Shown in pieces: positions 63,285-64,000 of a stretch of DNA of 64,000 nucleotides; the first letter of the stretch is position 1; each line of letters starts with the position of its first letter. The notes below the pieces were generated by a model. It was given only the letters and a program-made list of their open reading frames with translations. It ran no database searches and was not told the origin of the DNA. A program made the position numbers and the translations under genes. The stretch is from Eutreptiella sp. 'Long Island Sound 2002' (taxonomy: Eukaryota; Euglenozoa; Euglenophyceae; Eutreptiales; Eutreptiaceae), in the NCBI GenBank assembly GCA_964036045.1, contig OZ038384.1:28873771-28937770 (forward strand), given 5' to 3'.

Positions 63285-63983
63285 CCGGGGGCGCCATCTG
63301 ATGAAGATGATGGTGGCGTTGATGATGTTGGTGATCATGCTAATTGTGATGCTGATGGTGCCGGTGGCTCTGACCATGTCGGGCATTAAGCTGTGCCAGG
63401 AGCTGGGGCGCAGGTGGTGGAATCAGGAATGGCTCAGTGGCCATTAGGGTTGCTGTTGCTGGCGGCAGTCCTGTGGGGGGACTGGCTTGTCCCTGTGATT
63501 GTTCCGCGTGAGCGGAGTGCTGCGCCGGAAGTTGTGGCGCTGGCGGTGGCATGCCGAAGGGTCCCGCACGCACAATCACCTCCTATGGCGGGGTAGTCCC
63601 ACTTGGGGGGCTGGACCCCTGAGCTTTCGGGCCTCCGCCTCTGGGCGGGCTTCAACTATCAATTCGCAGATAACCTGAATGGTTCGCTCCAGTTTGCGGA
63701 TATGCTCCGCATGCTTCAGCATCGTCTGCTTGGTCACCACGGCTTGATCCAGGAGAATCTTATTCTCCCACTCCACCTGGGCCAAGCGCCCTTCCTCACC
63801 GGAGTGCTCACTCGGGGCGTCCTCCACGTTTGTGGACGGAGGGCCTGACACGCTCTTGACGTTCGGGAACTCCTCCACTAGCGCAAACTGGGTGCCGGTT
63901 CCTGGACTGGGAGCTGTTGCCCGTGCACCCGAACTCGTCACCGCGGCCGCCTCCTTGTCCATCTCCATGCGTTCCCCAACCAC
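63285..63983 (-). pseudogene. gag N-terminal region of element 3
   Basis: 63576-63983 is open for 135 residues: METDKEAAAV-like start, an acidic Ser-rich stretch (NVEDAPSEHSGEEGRLAQVE), then a coiled coil (LLDQAVVTKQTMLKHAEHIR, KLERTIQVICELIVEARPEA). In the next frame, 63340-63579 is Pro/Gln/Ala-rich (PPPAPQLPAQHSAHAEQSQG) and ends in a His-rich run (HRHHQHHN) at the border of the inserted element. Coiled coils at the gag N-terminus are common and help assembly. The true start may lie beyond the right edge. Confidence 0.55.
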
Positions 63984-64000
63984 TCGGTTGGTGCGGTGGA

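Larger units (their letters stand above)
57905..64000 (-). mobile_element. Element 3: different chromovirus, apparently lacking RT and RNase H, 5' end outside window
   Basis: On the minus strand, from the right edge: gag N-terminal coiled coil, an AT-rich insertion, gag capsid, zinc knuckle, protease, Dam-like domain, a short linker region, integrase core, GPY/F-like region and chromodomain. The sequences differ clearly from copies 1 and 2. Between the Dam-like domain (to about 59560) and the integrase core (from 59037) there are only about 500 bp with no RT motif, where 2 kb would be expected. Either RT was deleted or this family is non-autonomous. Confidence 0.75.

Overview
This window is a stretch of eukaryotic nuclear DNA built almost entirely of nested retrotransposons. 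I see no bacterial gene organisation and no clearly intact host gene. The evidence is non-LTR elements with AP-endonuclease, reverse transcriptase and RNase H domains; three Ty3/gypsy chromovirus-type LTR elements with gag, aspartic protease, RT, RNase H, integrase and chromodomain; LTR primer sites that match the 3' end of a eukaryotic initiator-Met tRNA; and a decayed pyrophosphate-dependent phosphofructokinase (PFP) fragment. A large repeat-rich algal or other protist genome fits, but the sequence does not fix the lineage.

Layout. 1-21750 (+) is a giant GC-rich non-LTR element (LINE A, left end outside the window). It has a degenerate Asn/Thr-rich repeat tract (1-4128), a protein with a cupin-like domain (4129-5721), a further unrecognised protein (7162-9476), endonuclease-RT-RNase H-zinc knuckle (9477-14826), a protein with a Ulp1-like cysteine protease fold (14798-17785), an Arg/Ser-rich tail (to 18881), and a 3' region that contains the PFP pseudogene (about 19393-20080) and ends in a (CTAC)n tail. 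21755-30507 (-) is chromovirus copy 1, cut by LINE A in its RNase H region, with a duplicated LTR-gag unit at its 5' end. 30508-35673 (+) is LINE B, a partial second copy of the LINE A family. 35674-39064 is mixed sequence with one unrecognised ORF. 39587-56407 (-) is a GC-rich non-LTR element (LINE C) interrupted by chromovirus copy 2 (42895-54921), which has both LTRs, a 5-bp target duplication, PBS and polypurine tract. LINE C is flanked by about 522 bp of direct repeat. 57905-64000 (-) is a third, different chromovirus (element 3) that seems to lack RT and RNase H and carries an AT-rich inverted-repeat insertion.

The most striking signals are: long (228 and about 522 bp) direct repeats exactly at the borders of two insertions of one non-LTR family; a Ulp1-like protease and a cupin-like domain in a LINE; a Dam-like domain between protease and RT in the chromoviruses; tRNA-like box A/box B modules inside the LTRs; and an element carrying an about 180-bp satellite inserted in both gag copies. 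Almost every coding region has frameshifts, stops or lost catalytic residues, so most of the window is decaying.
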